Below, in pieces: positions 12,626 to 22,858 of a stretch of DNA of 64,000 bases. The translations under genes were made by a program, and so were the position numbers. The stretch comes from Chlamydomonas sphaeroides (taxonomy: Eukaryota; Chlorophyta; Chlorophyceae; Chlamydomonadales; Chlamydomonadaceae). The notes beneath the pieces were generated by a model that was not told where the DNA came from, searched no databases, and worked only from the letters and a program-made list of their open reading frames with translations. Each line of letters begins with the position of its first letter. Positions within the stretch are counted from its first letter, which is position 1. The DNA lies in assembly GCA_001662425.1 (NCBI GenBank), contig BDDC01000374.1, positions 1,779-65,778 of the forward strand, written 5' to 3'.

Positions 12626-14661
12626 CCATCTGCATCCGCGCGCTCGTCCGCGGTCGCGGCCGCCGCGGCCGGCGCCCACAGTGTCCCCGGCCCGGCTGCC
12701 AATGCTGCTACCTGGGGCGGGACCTGGTACGGCTGCTGCCGCAGCCCCACGGCACCCGCAGGCCGCAGCAGCCTCGCGAGAGCATCCAGGGCTGGTGCCC
12801 GGATGACGCTCACCCGCATGACGCCGCCGCCGCCGCCGCCGCNNNNNNNNNNNNNNNNNNNNNNNNNNNNNNNNNNNNNNNNNNNNNNNNNNNNNNNNNN
12901 NNNNNNNNNNNNNNNNNNNNNNNNNNNNNNNNNNNNNNNNNNNNNNNNNNNNNNNNNNNNNNNNNNNNNNNNNNNNNNNNNNNNNNNNNNNNNNNNNNNN
13001 NNNNNNNNNNNNNNNNNNNNNNNNNNNNNNNNNNNNNNNNNNNNNNNNNNNNNNNNNNNNNNNNNNNNNNNNNNNNNNNNNNNNNNNNNNNNNNNNNNNN
13101 NNNNNNNNNNNNNNNNNNNNNNNNNNNNNNNNNNNNNNNNNNNNNNNNNNNNNNNNNNNNNNNNNNNNNNNNNNNNNNNNNNNNNNNNNNNNNNNNNNNN
13201 NNNNNNNNNNNNNNNNNNNNNNNNNNNNNNNNNNNNNNNNNNNNNNNNNNNNNNNNNNNNNNNNNNNNNNNNNNNNNNNNNNNNNNNNNNNNNNNNNNNN
13301 NNNNNNNNNNNNNNNNNNNNNNNNNNNNNNNNNNNNNNCGGCGGCCGCCGTCGGCGCTCTCGTGGCCCAGGGACACGAGTGACGGCATGGAGGAGCCGTG
13401 CGACGCTTCGTCCTCGTCGTCATCATCATCATCATCATCCTCGTCCTCTTCGTCCTCCTCGTCCGACTCGTCGGTCTCATCGTCTCCCTCGCCGCCGTCC
13501 GTCTCGATCGTGTCCGCAAACTCGCCCTGCGGCAGGCGCCACAACCCCAGGCCCCACTTCAATGCCCGCGCGCCGCACCGCCGCCGTGCACTGCCGCACC
13601 CCGATCCCCTGCCGTACAACCTGCCGTACAACTACAACCCTGCCGTGGGGCAACTCACGTGCAGCGGCGTGTAGGCGCCCACCAGGCACGCCACCTGGCC
13701 CAGCCCCAGCCCCAGCTCCAGCCGCTCCGTCAGGCCGCGCCAGCTCTGCTCCCACACGGGGGCGTCGCAGGTGGCGTCCTCGTAGGCGTCCAGGCAGCCC
13801 CGCAGCGCCGCCAGCGCCTCGGCGGCCAGCGGCGGCGGGAATAGCGACTGCGGCCCGGGAAGGGAGGTGGGAGGCGGGAGGGCGGGAGCATGGGAGGGCG
13901 GCGCGCAGGTGGTGGCGGTGCGCAGGTGGTGGCCGTGCGCCAGCACCCCCAGCGCATCTTGACCATGGCTCCCTCTGGAGGGAGGCCGTTCGCGTGTGTC
14001 ACACAGCCTATGACGGGCTGCGTACGGCGCCGTGAGGCACGGCCGCACCTGTACGGCAAGCGCCACGTCACCCTCGCCCATGGGCGCAATCTCCTGGGCG
14101 CGTGGCAGGGACGTGGGCAGCGCAGGAAGCAGGGAGCAGGGGGCAGGAGGTTCGGCAGCGGCAGAGGCAGCGGCAGGCGAGGGGCTGTGTGGCCCTGCGC
14201 GTTGGGCCCTTCCCCAGGCAGCGCCGCAGCCAGGCACTCACGTCCACCATCTCCGAGCTGATGACGCCCACCGCAGCCACCAGCAGCCGCCGCGCCAGCG
14301 CCGTGAGGCAGTCGTTCAGCCCCGCCAGCGCCCGCCATGACAGCACCACCCGGCCTGCCGCCCCCGCTGCCGTTGCCGCTGCCGCCCCGCCCGCCACACC
14401 ACCGGCCTCCGCGGCCGCCCCGCTGCCGCCACCTCCGGCGGCAGCCTCAGCAGCCGCAGCGGCGGCCCCAGCGGGCAGCCGCAGCCCACTGGCGGCGAGC
14501 TGCGGCTGCGCCTCGGCCCACACGCGGTCGGCGATGCGCAGCAGCCCCGGGGCCCAGGCGGTGCGGAAGCCGTGCTGCGGGCAAAGGAGCCGCGCAAAGG
14601 ACGGCACGACACGCAGCCGCGGGCCGTGGGTCAGCACACACCTAATGCCATAGCCGCACAT
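9422..14661 (-). CDS. Large acidic protein of unknown function, interrupted by an assembly gap
   Basis: Supported minus-strand exons are 14661-14242, 13847-13659, 13526 into the gap, the gap to 12184, 11996-11508, 11154-10668 and 10509-9422. All junctions outside the gap are in phase. The exon from 13526 encodes a long Asp/Glu run (over 30 acidic residues) starting after GEFADTIETD, and exon 11996-11508 has a second acidic run. Other parts are Ala/Leu-rich and helical, with LLRIADRVW and RRLLVAAVGVI near the N-terminus, which might fit a helical-repeat scaffold. I do not recognise the family. The start at 14661 is the simplest reading with no intron; an earlier donor at about 14641 is possible. 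The acceptor at 11155 (AAG) was chosen by phase and is uncertain. The gap could hide a gene boundary, making this two genes. Confidence 0.5.
12843..13338. other. Assembly gap (496 N)
   Basis: A run of N inside the unknown acidic-protein gene, bordered on the left by a CCG trinucleotide run. Low complexity probably broke the assembly. Confidence 1.
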
Positions 14662-14793
14662 GGCGGCAGCATGCGCTAGCAGCCGTCGCTACGCGCCTGG
14701 GCGCTGCTTGGTTCCGCATGGCGCGTGCCAGCGGCGCCGGCACAGCCACACATGCACCACAAACACACCTCGGCCACAGCACTCAGCCAGGCG

Positions 14794-17527
14794 CTAGCTG
14801 CGCACCTGCAGCGCCGTGTCCAGCGAGGGCAGGTCCATCACGCTCGCGTCGTCCCAGCCCTCGTAGCGCGCCAGCAGCGCGGCGTCGGCAGGGCTGGGCG
14901 CGGGCCGCGCGGCCTCGCCGGGCTCCGCCCCGGCGCCAGGGTTCGTGCCGGGGCCAGCGCCCGAGCCGGCGGCGGCGGCAGCGGGTGCGGCGGTGAGGCG
15001 GGCGTGCAGGGCCAGGAGCTCCGAGTAGACCACGGCCGCGGGCCGGCTGAGCGCCTCGGGCGGCTGCGGCGTGTGCAACGGGTGGCCGCGAGGGGGCGGC
15101 GGGCCCGGCCGCGCCGCGGCCTGCGCCACGGCGCCCTCTGCCGCCGCCTCGGGCTCAGCCTCCGCCAGCCACCAGCGCGCACTGGCGCCCGGCGGGCCCG
15201 GCAGACCCGGCCCGTACGGCCCCGCCGCCAGCGCCTCCCCCTGCTCGCCTTGCGCCGGCTGCTCCGCTAGCGGCGGCGGCTGCTGGCGGTGGTGGTAGTG
15301 GGTTTGCGGGCGCTGCTCCGTCTGCATGGCGACGTCGCCGTCGCCGTCCGGCGCCGCGCCGGGGAAGGCGCAGCCCGGCGGCCCCTCGTCCTCTGTGGTC
15401 CCCTCGCTGCCGCTGCCGCTGCCGCTGCCGCTGGCCTCGTCGTCCTCGTCGCCCGCAACCACCCGCAGCAGGCGCACATATGGCTGTGGCACGCCCCCAT
15501 CCCCCTGGCCCCCTTCTCCTCTGCCGCTCGGCTGCGAGCCGCCCGGCCGCAGCGCCGGCGGCAGGCCCGACCGCCGCAGCTCTTCAGCGTCGGGCGCCGG
15601 CGCGAAGCGCTTGCGGCAAGCGGCCCGCCGCCCTGGCTGCCCGTCTCCGCAAGCCGCGCTTCCGGACGCGTCCCCGCCCTGAGCCTCCTCGGAGGCGGAC
15701 GGCAGCGCCGCCGGCTCGCCCCGGTCCTGGGCCTCCTCCGCTGCCCCCAGGCCGTCGCCGGCCCCGCACGGCCCCTCCCCGGTGGAATGCAGGACCCAGG
15801 GCCAGGGCGGCGGCTCGCCATCCGCGGCGCCGCCGCCGTCAGCCACAGCCGCAGGCTCCGGTGCCTCAGGCTCCAGAGCCGTCAGGCCTCGCGGGTACAG
15901 CGCCGCCGGCACGAACAAGCCGTGTACCCACATGCCGCAGCTCCCGCCGCTGCCGCCGCCGCCGCCGCGGCCGCCGCCGCCGCCGGGCAGGCCCCAGCCG
16001 GCGCCGCTAGATGATGGTCCATGCGCCAGGCCGCCCGCCGCCCCCTCGCCCGCCACGTCCGTGACGCCGTGGGCGTGGTGGTGGTGCCCGTGGTGCACGG
16101 TGCCGTGCGCGTGCCGTACGGCATGCCCGGTGCCGTACATCGCCCCGTATGGCCCGTAGGCGCCGTCCGAGTCGTCACCCAGACCCAGCGCGGCGCGAAG
16201 GCGGGCGACGTACGGCCCTCCTGGCGCGTAGCGGCAGCCACCCTGCACGTGCGCCGCCAGATCCCGCAGCGCCGCCTGGCTGGCGCCCAGCCTGGCGGCG
16301 GCGGCGCCGCCGTCGGCGGCGGCGCCGTCGGGCTCCGCCAGCGGCGCGGCGGCGACGTAGGGGCAGCCGAAGCAGCGGTTGGGGCAGGGCGCGGCGGCGG
16401 GGCAGCCCAGCGCCGCGTGCTCCTCGGCCTGACCGGCCAGCACCGTGGCCCAACAGCCGCGGCACAGCAGCGGCTCGAACGGACAGCAGCCCCCGCCCGC
16501 GCCCTCACCACCACCGCCGACCGCGCCCGCACCCTGCTCGGTCGCGTCGCTGGCGCTGCTGGGCCCGCAGGGCTCTGCCGCCGTGGCCGGGCCGGCGTGG
16601 CGCGCCAGCTGCTGCCGCGTCAGCCGCGCGGTGCAGCCCAGGCGTGCGTTGGGGCAGGGCAGCAGCCGGCCCGGGCAGGCGTCGCTGGCGGCGTGGGCCG
16701 GCAGCTGGCCTCGCGTCAGCCGGCGGCTGCAGCCGGGGCAGCGCAGGGGCTGGCCGGGGCAGTCGTGGGCTAGGTGCGCCGCCAGCTGGGAGCGGGGCAG
16801 CGGCGGCGAGGGGCAGACGGTGGCTGCGGCCGCGGCCCCCGCCGCGGAGGGCGCGTGGGGGCAGCGCACGGGCAGGTCGTCCAGTCGGGCCGTCAGCTGG
16901 GGCTGCGGCGGCAGGAGCTGCGAGGTGCGCAGGGGAGCGCGGCTGCGGAGGGTGGGGGTCAGGGAAGGGGAGAGCACAGGCAGGTGGGGGCGGTTGCGGC
17001 GGTTGACCAGACAGGGTGCAGGTCGGACGCGGGCGAGGAGCAGAGGAGGGGACCAAGCGGCTGCCAAGGGCGCCTTTCTGAGAGGGCAGGGAGCAGGGAC
17101 GCAGCTAAGCGGGAGGAGCAGCGAGCGCTTTGCGACTGCAGGCTGCTCATCTGCCCCGGCGCCTCACCAGTAGGGGCAGCTGCAGGGCAGGTCCTTGCGC
17201 TTCTGCGTGGAGAACCAGGTGGCGATGCAGCGGCCGCAAAAGCTGGCCTGCGGGAAAGCAGGCGGATGAGGGCCGGGGGGCTCAGGGCCGGGGGCACTCC
17301 GGCTGGGGCCAAGAGTGGGCTGTGATGGGAGTGGGGGCGAAGGGGCGGAGCAGGGGGTGCAGGGCGGCGGTTTTTGCGAGGCCCACCTGGCAGCGCGGGC
17401 AGCAGCGCGGCTCCCGCAGCGCGTGGTAGCACACGGAGCACAGGAGGTCGGAGGGCACCTCGCCGACATAGTCAAAGGACAGGGATGAAGCGTCCACGGG
17501 GGTGGGTGCAGTAGTCGCGGCAGCCAT
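14794..17527 (-). CDS. RING/TRAF-type zinc-finger protein, 3 exons, 789 aa
   Basis: Exons are 17527-17387, 17247-17168 and 16942-14794, all in phase. Joining them gives a RING-like finger at residues 30-78: C30-x2-C33, CCPRC (C43, C46), FCGRC (C51, C54), then C71 and CPYC ending at C74. Exons 2 and 3 share the codon for C74, which supports the model. TRAF-type zinc-finger repeats follow, with Cys/His spacing such as CPGCSRRL, LPAHAASDACPG, LPCPNARLGC and LTRQQLARHAG. This is the layout of TRAF/SINA-like ubiquitin ligases. A His-rich stretch (HHGHHHHAHG), Gly runs and a long acidic, disordered C-terminus come next. The usual RING His of CxHxxC is Ala48 here, so zinc binding and ligase activity are uncertain. 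No meprin/TRAF (MATH) domain is visible. Confidence 0.8.
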
Positions 17528-18137
17528 TATTGCTGTCGGGGGAAGGGCAACATAGCGTGGCGTGGCCGGCTTGCCACGAAGGATGAAGGATGAAGCTGGC
17601 GGCCCAATCAACGCTCGCATACCTCGCGTCTTATAAATTGTGGATTGCAGCAGGGCGTTGCGAGACGCTGCTTGCGGTGGCCCTGTCGCGGATGACAACT
17701 TCTACGTGACCCGAGAGTGTCAATGCAACCCAATTGATTGTTGCTGTGTACACAATAGCTTGTCGCAACAGCCGCGAGAGCTCAGGCGACTGCGGCTAGA
17801 TGGACATGCATCTTGCCGTCGCGTCTAAGCTGCGACGCTGCTGTTGTTGTTATTGCAACTGCAGATATATCCCAGCATGGACCCGGGAAGGCGGTATTCT
17901 GCATGATTCGTGTATGTGATCTGGCGCCAAACCCCAGCGAGGCAACCCCTTCGCGTGCCCCGCCAACGCGACGACCCCCCAGGAACAAACAACCGCCTCC
18001 GTCATTCGTTACAAGCCTTGTCACCAAGGTAGCCGCCAACAAGCAGTCTCGCCTCCCAACGCCTGCAAGCCCATGGCTGGCACCAGCACCTGCCTGTGCT
18101 GCAGCGGCCCCTGCGCCCCAGCGCACCCTGGCCCCGC
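17528..18137. other. Intergenic: RING/TRAF promoter and neighbour 3' UTR
   Basis: A 610-bp spacer between two minus-strand genes. It holds a TGTAA poly(A) signal for the gene to its right (18009-18013) and an AT-rich GATATATC stretch near 17863, about 340 bp before the RING/TRAF start, which could be promoter DNA. No gene is supported. Confidence 0.5.
18009..18013 (-). terminator. Putative poly(A) signal TGTAA
   Basis: TGTAA on the minus strand lies 125 bases after the stop codon at 18138. TGTAA is the standard poly(A) signal of volvocine green algae. Position and strand fit, but the motif is short. Confidence 0.45.
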
Positions 18138-21100
18138 CTACTCCGCCAGTATGGACTTGAACTGCAGCCGGTCCGTGTGCTTGTGCGCCTCCGCCTTGCT
18201 CGGCGACAGCGGCGGAGCGAGCGTGGGCAGTGGCGCGCGCTCGCGCGGCAACCGCTCGCCGCGCCCGACTGCGGGCAAGGGAAAAGCAGCACGGGTCGGT
18301 GCACGCGGTCAGTGCAAACACGAACGGCCCCGGGCACATCCCGCCCGCAGGCTGGCTCCGCGTCGCCCCGTCCGCCTCCACAACCCCCCACCCTCTTCCC
18401 TCCGCCTCCCCCGGCGCTCACCCGTCTCCACCAGCTGCTTCTCCGTGGGCTTGGTCACCGGCAGCGCCGGCGGCGCCTCGAACGTGCGCCCCAGCCCCGC
18501 GCTGCCCCAGTCGCCCGCCGTCACCAGCGTAAGGTTGACGTCGGGTGCGGCCGGCTGCCCGCTGCCGCCGCTGGGGTGCCGCGGCTTGACGCGCGCGCCC
18601 GCAAACGGATCGAACCGGTCGTCCTCGTACGCCGCCAGCGGGTCCCTGGCGCCGGGGATGGGCGAAGCCAGCAGCGCCGCGCGCGCCGCCGCCATGTGGC
18701 CGGCGGCGGAGGCGGCGCCCATGCTGGCGACCCGCAGGCCGGCGCCGGGGCCGGAGATGGAGCCGCCGACGCCGCCGTGCGCTGTGGAGCGCGAGGAGCC
18801 GGGCTGCTCGCGGAACATCGAGTGCGCCGCTCGCAGCATCTGGCTGGTGAGCAGCCCGGGCGAGCCGGGCGTGGTGGGCTGCAGGCCGTGCGGGGGCGCG
18901 GCCTCGGCCAGCTGCGCCTGCAGCGCCTTCTTGGCCACCTGCGCGGGAGGCAGCCGGCGCGGGGGTGAGGCGGGCGGGGGCGGCGGTGAGTCCGGGCAGC
19001 CGGTGCGGGCTGACATGTGCGGCTGGCGTGTGTGCGCCCGTGTGCGCCGCAGCTGCCCGCCGCCCGCACCTGCTTGGCGTAGGCCTCCTTGGTGAGGCCC
19101 TGGCCCTGCTGCCGCAGCGGGCCCGTCTTGGTCACGCCGCCGGCGCTGCACGACACAGGCAGGGTGCGGAGGCGGGTGCGCGCGTCAGCGTCAGCGTCAG
19201 CGACAGCGACAGCGCCCCTGCCGGCTCCGCCAGCGCAGGCCGCGCCTGCGGCCCCATGCGGCGTAGCCTCACGCCCCAGCGCACCAGGCGGGGCCACGGC
19301 TGTCCTTGTGGGGCAGCCCCTTCCGCCACCCGGGCCTCTCCCCGGCGGCCCACCGCCCGTCCCAACCCCAACCCCAACCCCAACCCCAACCCCAACCCCA
19401 ACCCCAACCCCAACCCCAACCCCAAGCCCAAGCCCAGCCGCCCCACCCGCGCAGCGTGACGCCGCCCGCGGGCTGCAGCGTGTCCAGCGCCGAGGGCTGC
19501 GTCTTGGGCGCCATCTTCTTGAAGTCGCTCGCCAGCCGCCGGTCGCGCTCGCGCCGCATCTCCGTGGGGCTCAGCTGGCTGCTCTGACGCGCCGCCGCCG
19601 CCGCCGCCGCTTCGGCCGCCGCCAGCGAGCGGGTGGACATGGAGCGCAGCGTGTTGCGGCGCTTGGGCGACAGAGTGCGGCTGGCGTCCTCGGGCAGCGC
19701 AACCTGGGAGAGGTAGGTAAGGAGGAGGCGGCCAGGGGAGCAGGGGAGGGGGCGGGGTGGGGAGGTGTGCGGCATGTGGCGGCTGCCACTGCCGGAGCCG
19801 CGGTCATGGGACGCTACCGCCTCTGTGTGATCTGCGTCCCCCGGCCTGCTCCCGCCCCGACCTCCGGACCCCGCGCCGCAGGGCCCGCCGCACCTTGTAG
19901 CCCGGCCCCGACAGAGCCTCCAGGGGGGTGCGGTCCGGGTCAAACTCGTTGAGGATGACCACCTCGCCCTGGGGGAGGAGGGGGAGGAGGGGAGGAGGAA
20001 AGAGGGGACGAGAGGAACACGAAACCGTCGCTGACTCCATGTGTGGCCCCCCACAACGGAATGCGAGCCAAGCGACATGCACACGACCCCACCCACCACC
20101 ACCCTCCTCACCCTCGCTGTTCGCTTCCCCCCCTCCCCTCCCTCTCCTTCACTCCCCTCGCTTCACCCCTCCCCCCCCCCTCCTCACCTTGTGGTCGTAC
20201 GTGTAGTCCTTGCCCTTGAGCTCCTTGCGCAGGCTGGCCAGCTTGGAGCGCTCCTCCGCGTCCTTGGCGTCCAGCCGCCGGCTCATCTCTTCCTGCGCAG
20301 CGGGCGGCCGGCAGCGAGGGGCGGGCAGGCAGTGAGGGGCGCGGGCGGCAGCCAGGCCGGGGTAGTGCGCTACCCCGGCGGCGAACATCTTGGCAACGCT
20401 CCATCCGCGGCCCCGCTTCCCACCGTACCCTGGCCCACGCTGCCTCTGCGACTCCTCCACCAGCGCTCCCAGGCCCCTGCGCGACCTTGACACCTCCTCA
20501 TCCCTTCCCAGCAGCCCCAGCCCTCACCTCTCTCCTACGTCCCACACCACCGCTCAACACTCCCCCCGGTCCCCTCCAGCCTTCCCACCCTCCAACCTCC
20601 TCTCTCCCTCCCCGCCCCCCGCACCTGCGCCTTGCGCCCCGCCAGCTCCATGCGCAGCTGCTCCTCCACCGCCTCCTGCTCCACCGTCAGCCGCTTCTTG
20701 GTGTCCAGCTTTGTCACGTTGCGGCGCGACGCCGCCGACCGCAGCGAGCGGGTGCTGGGCCCCGACAGCCCCTCGCGGCTCATAGGCCCGCTGCGGCCGC
20801 TGCGGCCCGCCTCGGCGCCGATGGCCGAGGTGCGCGCGTGGCGCACGGTGGGGCCGGCCGGCGGCGCGCCGGGCTCGCCGTCGTCGGCGGCGGAGCCGGT
20901 GGAGCGGCCGGACATGGAGCGGCGGATGCTGGGCTGCTTGTTGAGGAACTGCGGGCGGGGTACGGGGAGGGGAGGGGGAAGGGGAGGGTGGGAGGGAGGG
21001 GGTCAAAGGCTGGGGGGCGGCGGGCGGGCGTGGCGGACAGCGGCGAGGGCAGTCGGGCGTCTCTCGATGCCACGGGTTGGCTCAGGACGTGTCCACAGCA

Positions 21101-21616
21101 TGCGCGGGGGCGGGGACTCCCAGCCAGTTGCCCCATGCGGGCGAGCAGCGCGGGCCTGGGCGCCGGCAGAGGCGCGAGGCGGCAGCGCACCTGCTGCATG
21201 ACCCACGAGTCCCGTCCGGCGGTGGTGGCGGCCGGCGGCGCTGTCTCGGGCAGGGCGGCGCGCAGCCATGAGTCGATGCTGCAGGGATCCGGGGGCTGCT
21301 CCGGCTCCCAGCTGTTGTGCTGCAGCGAGATGGCTGACACGGGGTTGTCTTCCCGCGCCGGGTATTGCATGTCGATGACCTCCAAGGCGGTCGTGAGGCA
21401 CGAGTCCACGGCGTCGACCACATCCCGCTGCCTGCATCGGTGCTCATGGACAGCCAGGGAGAACCGCTGCATAATGTCCTCCAAGCATCCTCGTATGAGC
21501 TGTTCTGTCTGTTGCTCGGGGCTGCTGCCGTGCTGCTGCGCGCGTTGCTGCGCGGCATCATACTCGGGCGAATCGAAGTCGGGTGCTGGCGGTGGTGGAG
21601 GCGGTGCAGGTGGCAT
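18138..21616 (-). CDS. Uncharacterised conserved protein, 8 exons, 636 aa
   Basis: Exons are 21616-21191, 20948-20625, 20292-20188, 19968-19894, 19703-19447, 19145-19070, 18938-18422 and 18268-18138. Phases close and the reading is continuous. The N-terminus is Pro-rich ([16 protein letters not shown]), then a helical segment (EQLIRGCLEDIMQRFSLAV) and a DPCSIDSWLRAALPE block. Exons 3 and 4 give a charged helix running into KDYTYDHK and GEVVILNEFDPDRTP. The C-terminus ends in a short basic and hydrophobic tail (HTDRLQFKSILAE). There is no membrane segment or signal peptide. The ordered N-terminal block followed by scattered short motifs recalls poorly described ciliary or flagellar proteins of the C2orf81 kind. 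I hold that only as a weak hint, from memory of motif style. Confidence 0.72.
19361..19425. repeat. Hexanucleotide repeat (CCCCAA), about 11 copies
   Basis: A perfect array in the fifth intron of the preceding gene. The transcribed strand reads GGGGTT repeats, which is the ciliate (Tetrahymena) telomere unit, although nothing else suggests a telomere. Confidence 0.97.
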
Positions 21617-22858
21617 GTTCGCTAGCTAAAGGGACGGGCGCAGCAGCAGAGTTGAATGCGCGGCTCTGGTGAACGTCGATGTTGTTTCGGCTTGCGTTCT
21701 TGGCCCGCGTTGTCTACAATGGCTATCAAACAGCTCTTTTCAATCTCGTGTTATATGATATGCTTTCTGACCGGCCCATACTGCCAGTGCCACCCGGCAC
21801 GCGCGCGTAAAACCCAACTTCGCCCGAGCTACTCCGCGTGCCCCAATGCCGCTTACCGAGACCTGATTCGCGCTGAAATCTTCTCCCCCTGACTATCATA
21901 CGGTATGAAGTCACAGTGCTCTGGCTGTGTATTGAGCTCAGCGGCCGCCGAAGTGTTCACAACTGCGCATGCAAGTGTGGCGGGAACGCCCCCACCACAC
22001 CATATATACCACTCCCGTGGCTCCGTGGAGCATCTCGAGAAACCTCTTGCTTGTAGCAGGTACTCCTGTTACAGCAATTGCCGCTGGCGTACCCTCCTGG
22101 GCGTGCCGGACGCGCTGAAGTGCCCCGTCAACCGCGGAGGTTGCATTACCTACGATATGACATATCTGAACACAAATCAACCATGCTGAACCGGATGCAG
22201 GTTGGGTAAGAAAAGCCTGCGGGATCCCGACTAACGAGAACTGACAGCCAGCGGTGCCCTGCTGTCAGCCGAGGCCAATAGTTAGTCACGTCCGGGCTGC
22301 AGCCAGCTGGCTTAACACGCTTGGGGTGTATCTACATCCAGCCTTCGTCGCGAAGAGAGCGTGTGTAGGGGTGCTGCTGTAGGGATGCAGGGGGCATAGC
22401 TCCAAGCCTCCAACCGACCCACCAGGCACCCCCGCTCAGGTTGGAGCGCATGCCACTTGCAAGACTGAGCTGGATGTACTGTGAGTCACAGCTCGCACCC
22501 ACCCCCCGGCGCATGCGCGTCGTACATAACACCTCTGCGCTCCTGTTCACACCTTGTCACCGACGACGCATGCTAGTACCGCAGACGACTCATGAATATT
22601 GCGAATGATGGGCCAGCGTCCCTGGGCAACGCAAACACTTATGTCAGTATGGTAATCCCCCGCTGCACCCACGCCACACACGCCGGCTTGCGGCAAAGGC
22701 ACTTGAAGCCCAGCACCCATGGCCACATGCAGGCATGCTTTGCGTAACGACCTTCTCTCTTGCCCTAAGCGCTTCGTGCATTGCGGTGGACTGTGAGCAC
22801 ACTGATGCCGCTCCAGCAAAGCCCCCTGCCAACAAACTTGCCACACACATCGCCCCCA
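21617..22858. other. Intergenic, 1.24 kb, no gene seen
   Basis: Lies between paralogue A (3' side) and the gene starting at 21616. Base composition is balanced and stop codons are frequent in all frames. A CATATATA stretch near 22000 lies about 385 bp before the downstream start and could be a TATA region. A TGTAA on the minus strand lies near 22068-22072, about 790 bases after the paralogue A stop. I see no RNA gene or transposon. Confidence 0.5.

Noticed and set aside
12136..13674. Long plus-strand open frames across the first N gap
   Set aside because: The N run is translated as X, which artificially lengthens frames. The minus-strand exons are in phase on both sides.
21617..22858. Transposon or small gene in the long spacer
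   Set aside because: No terminal repeats, no transposase or reverse transcriptase motif, and only short open frames.
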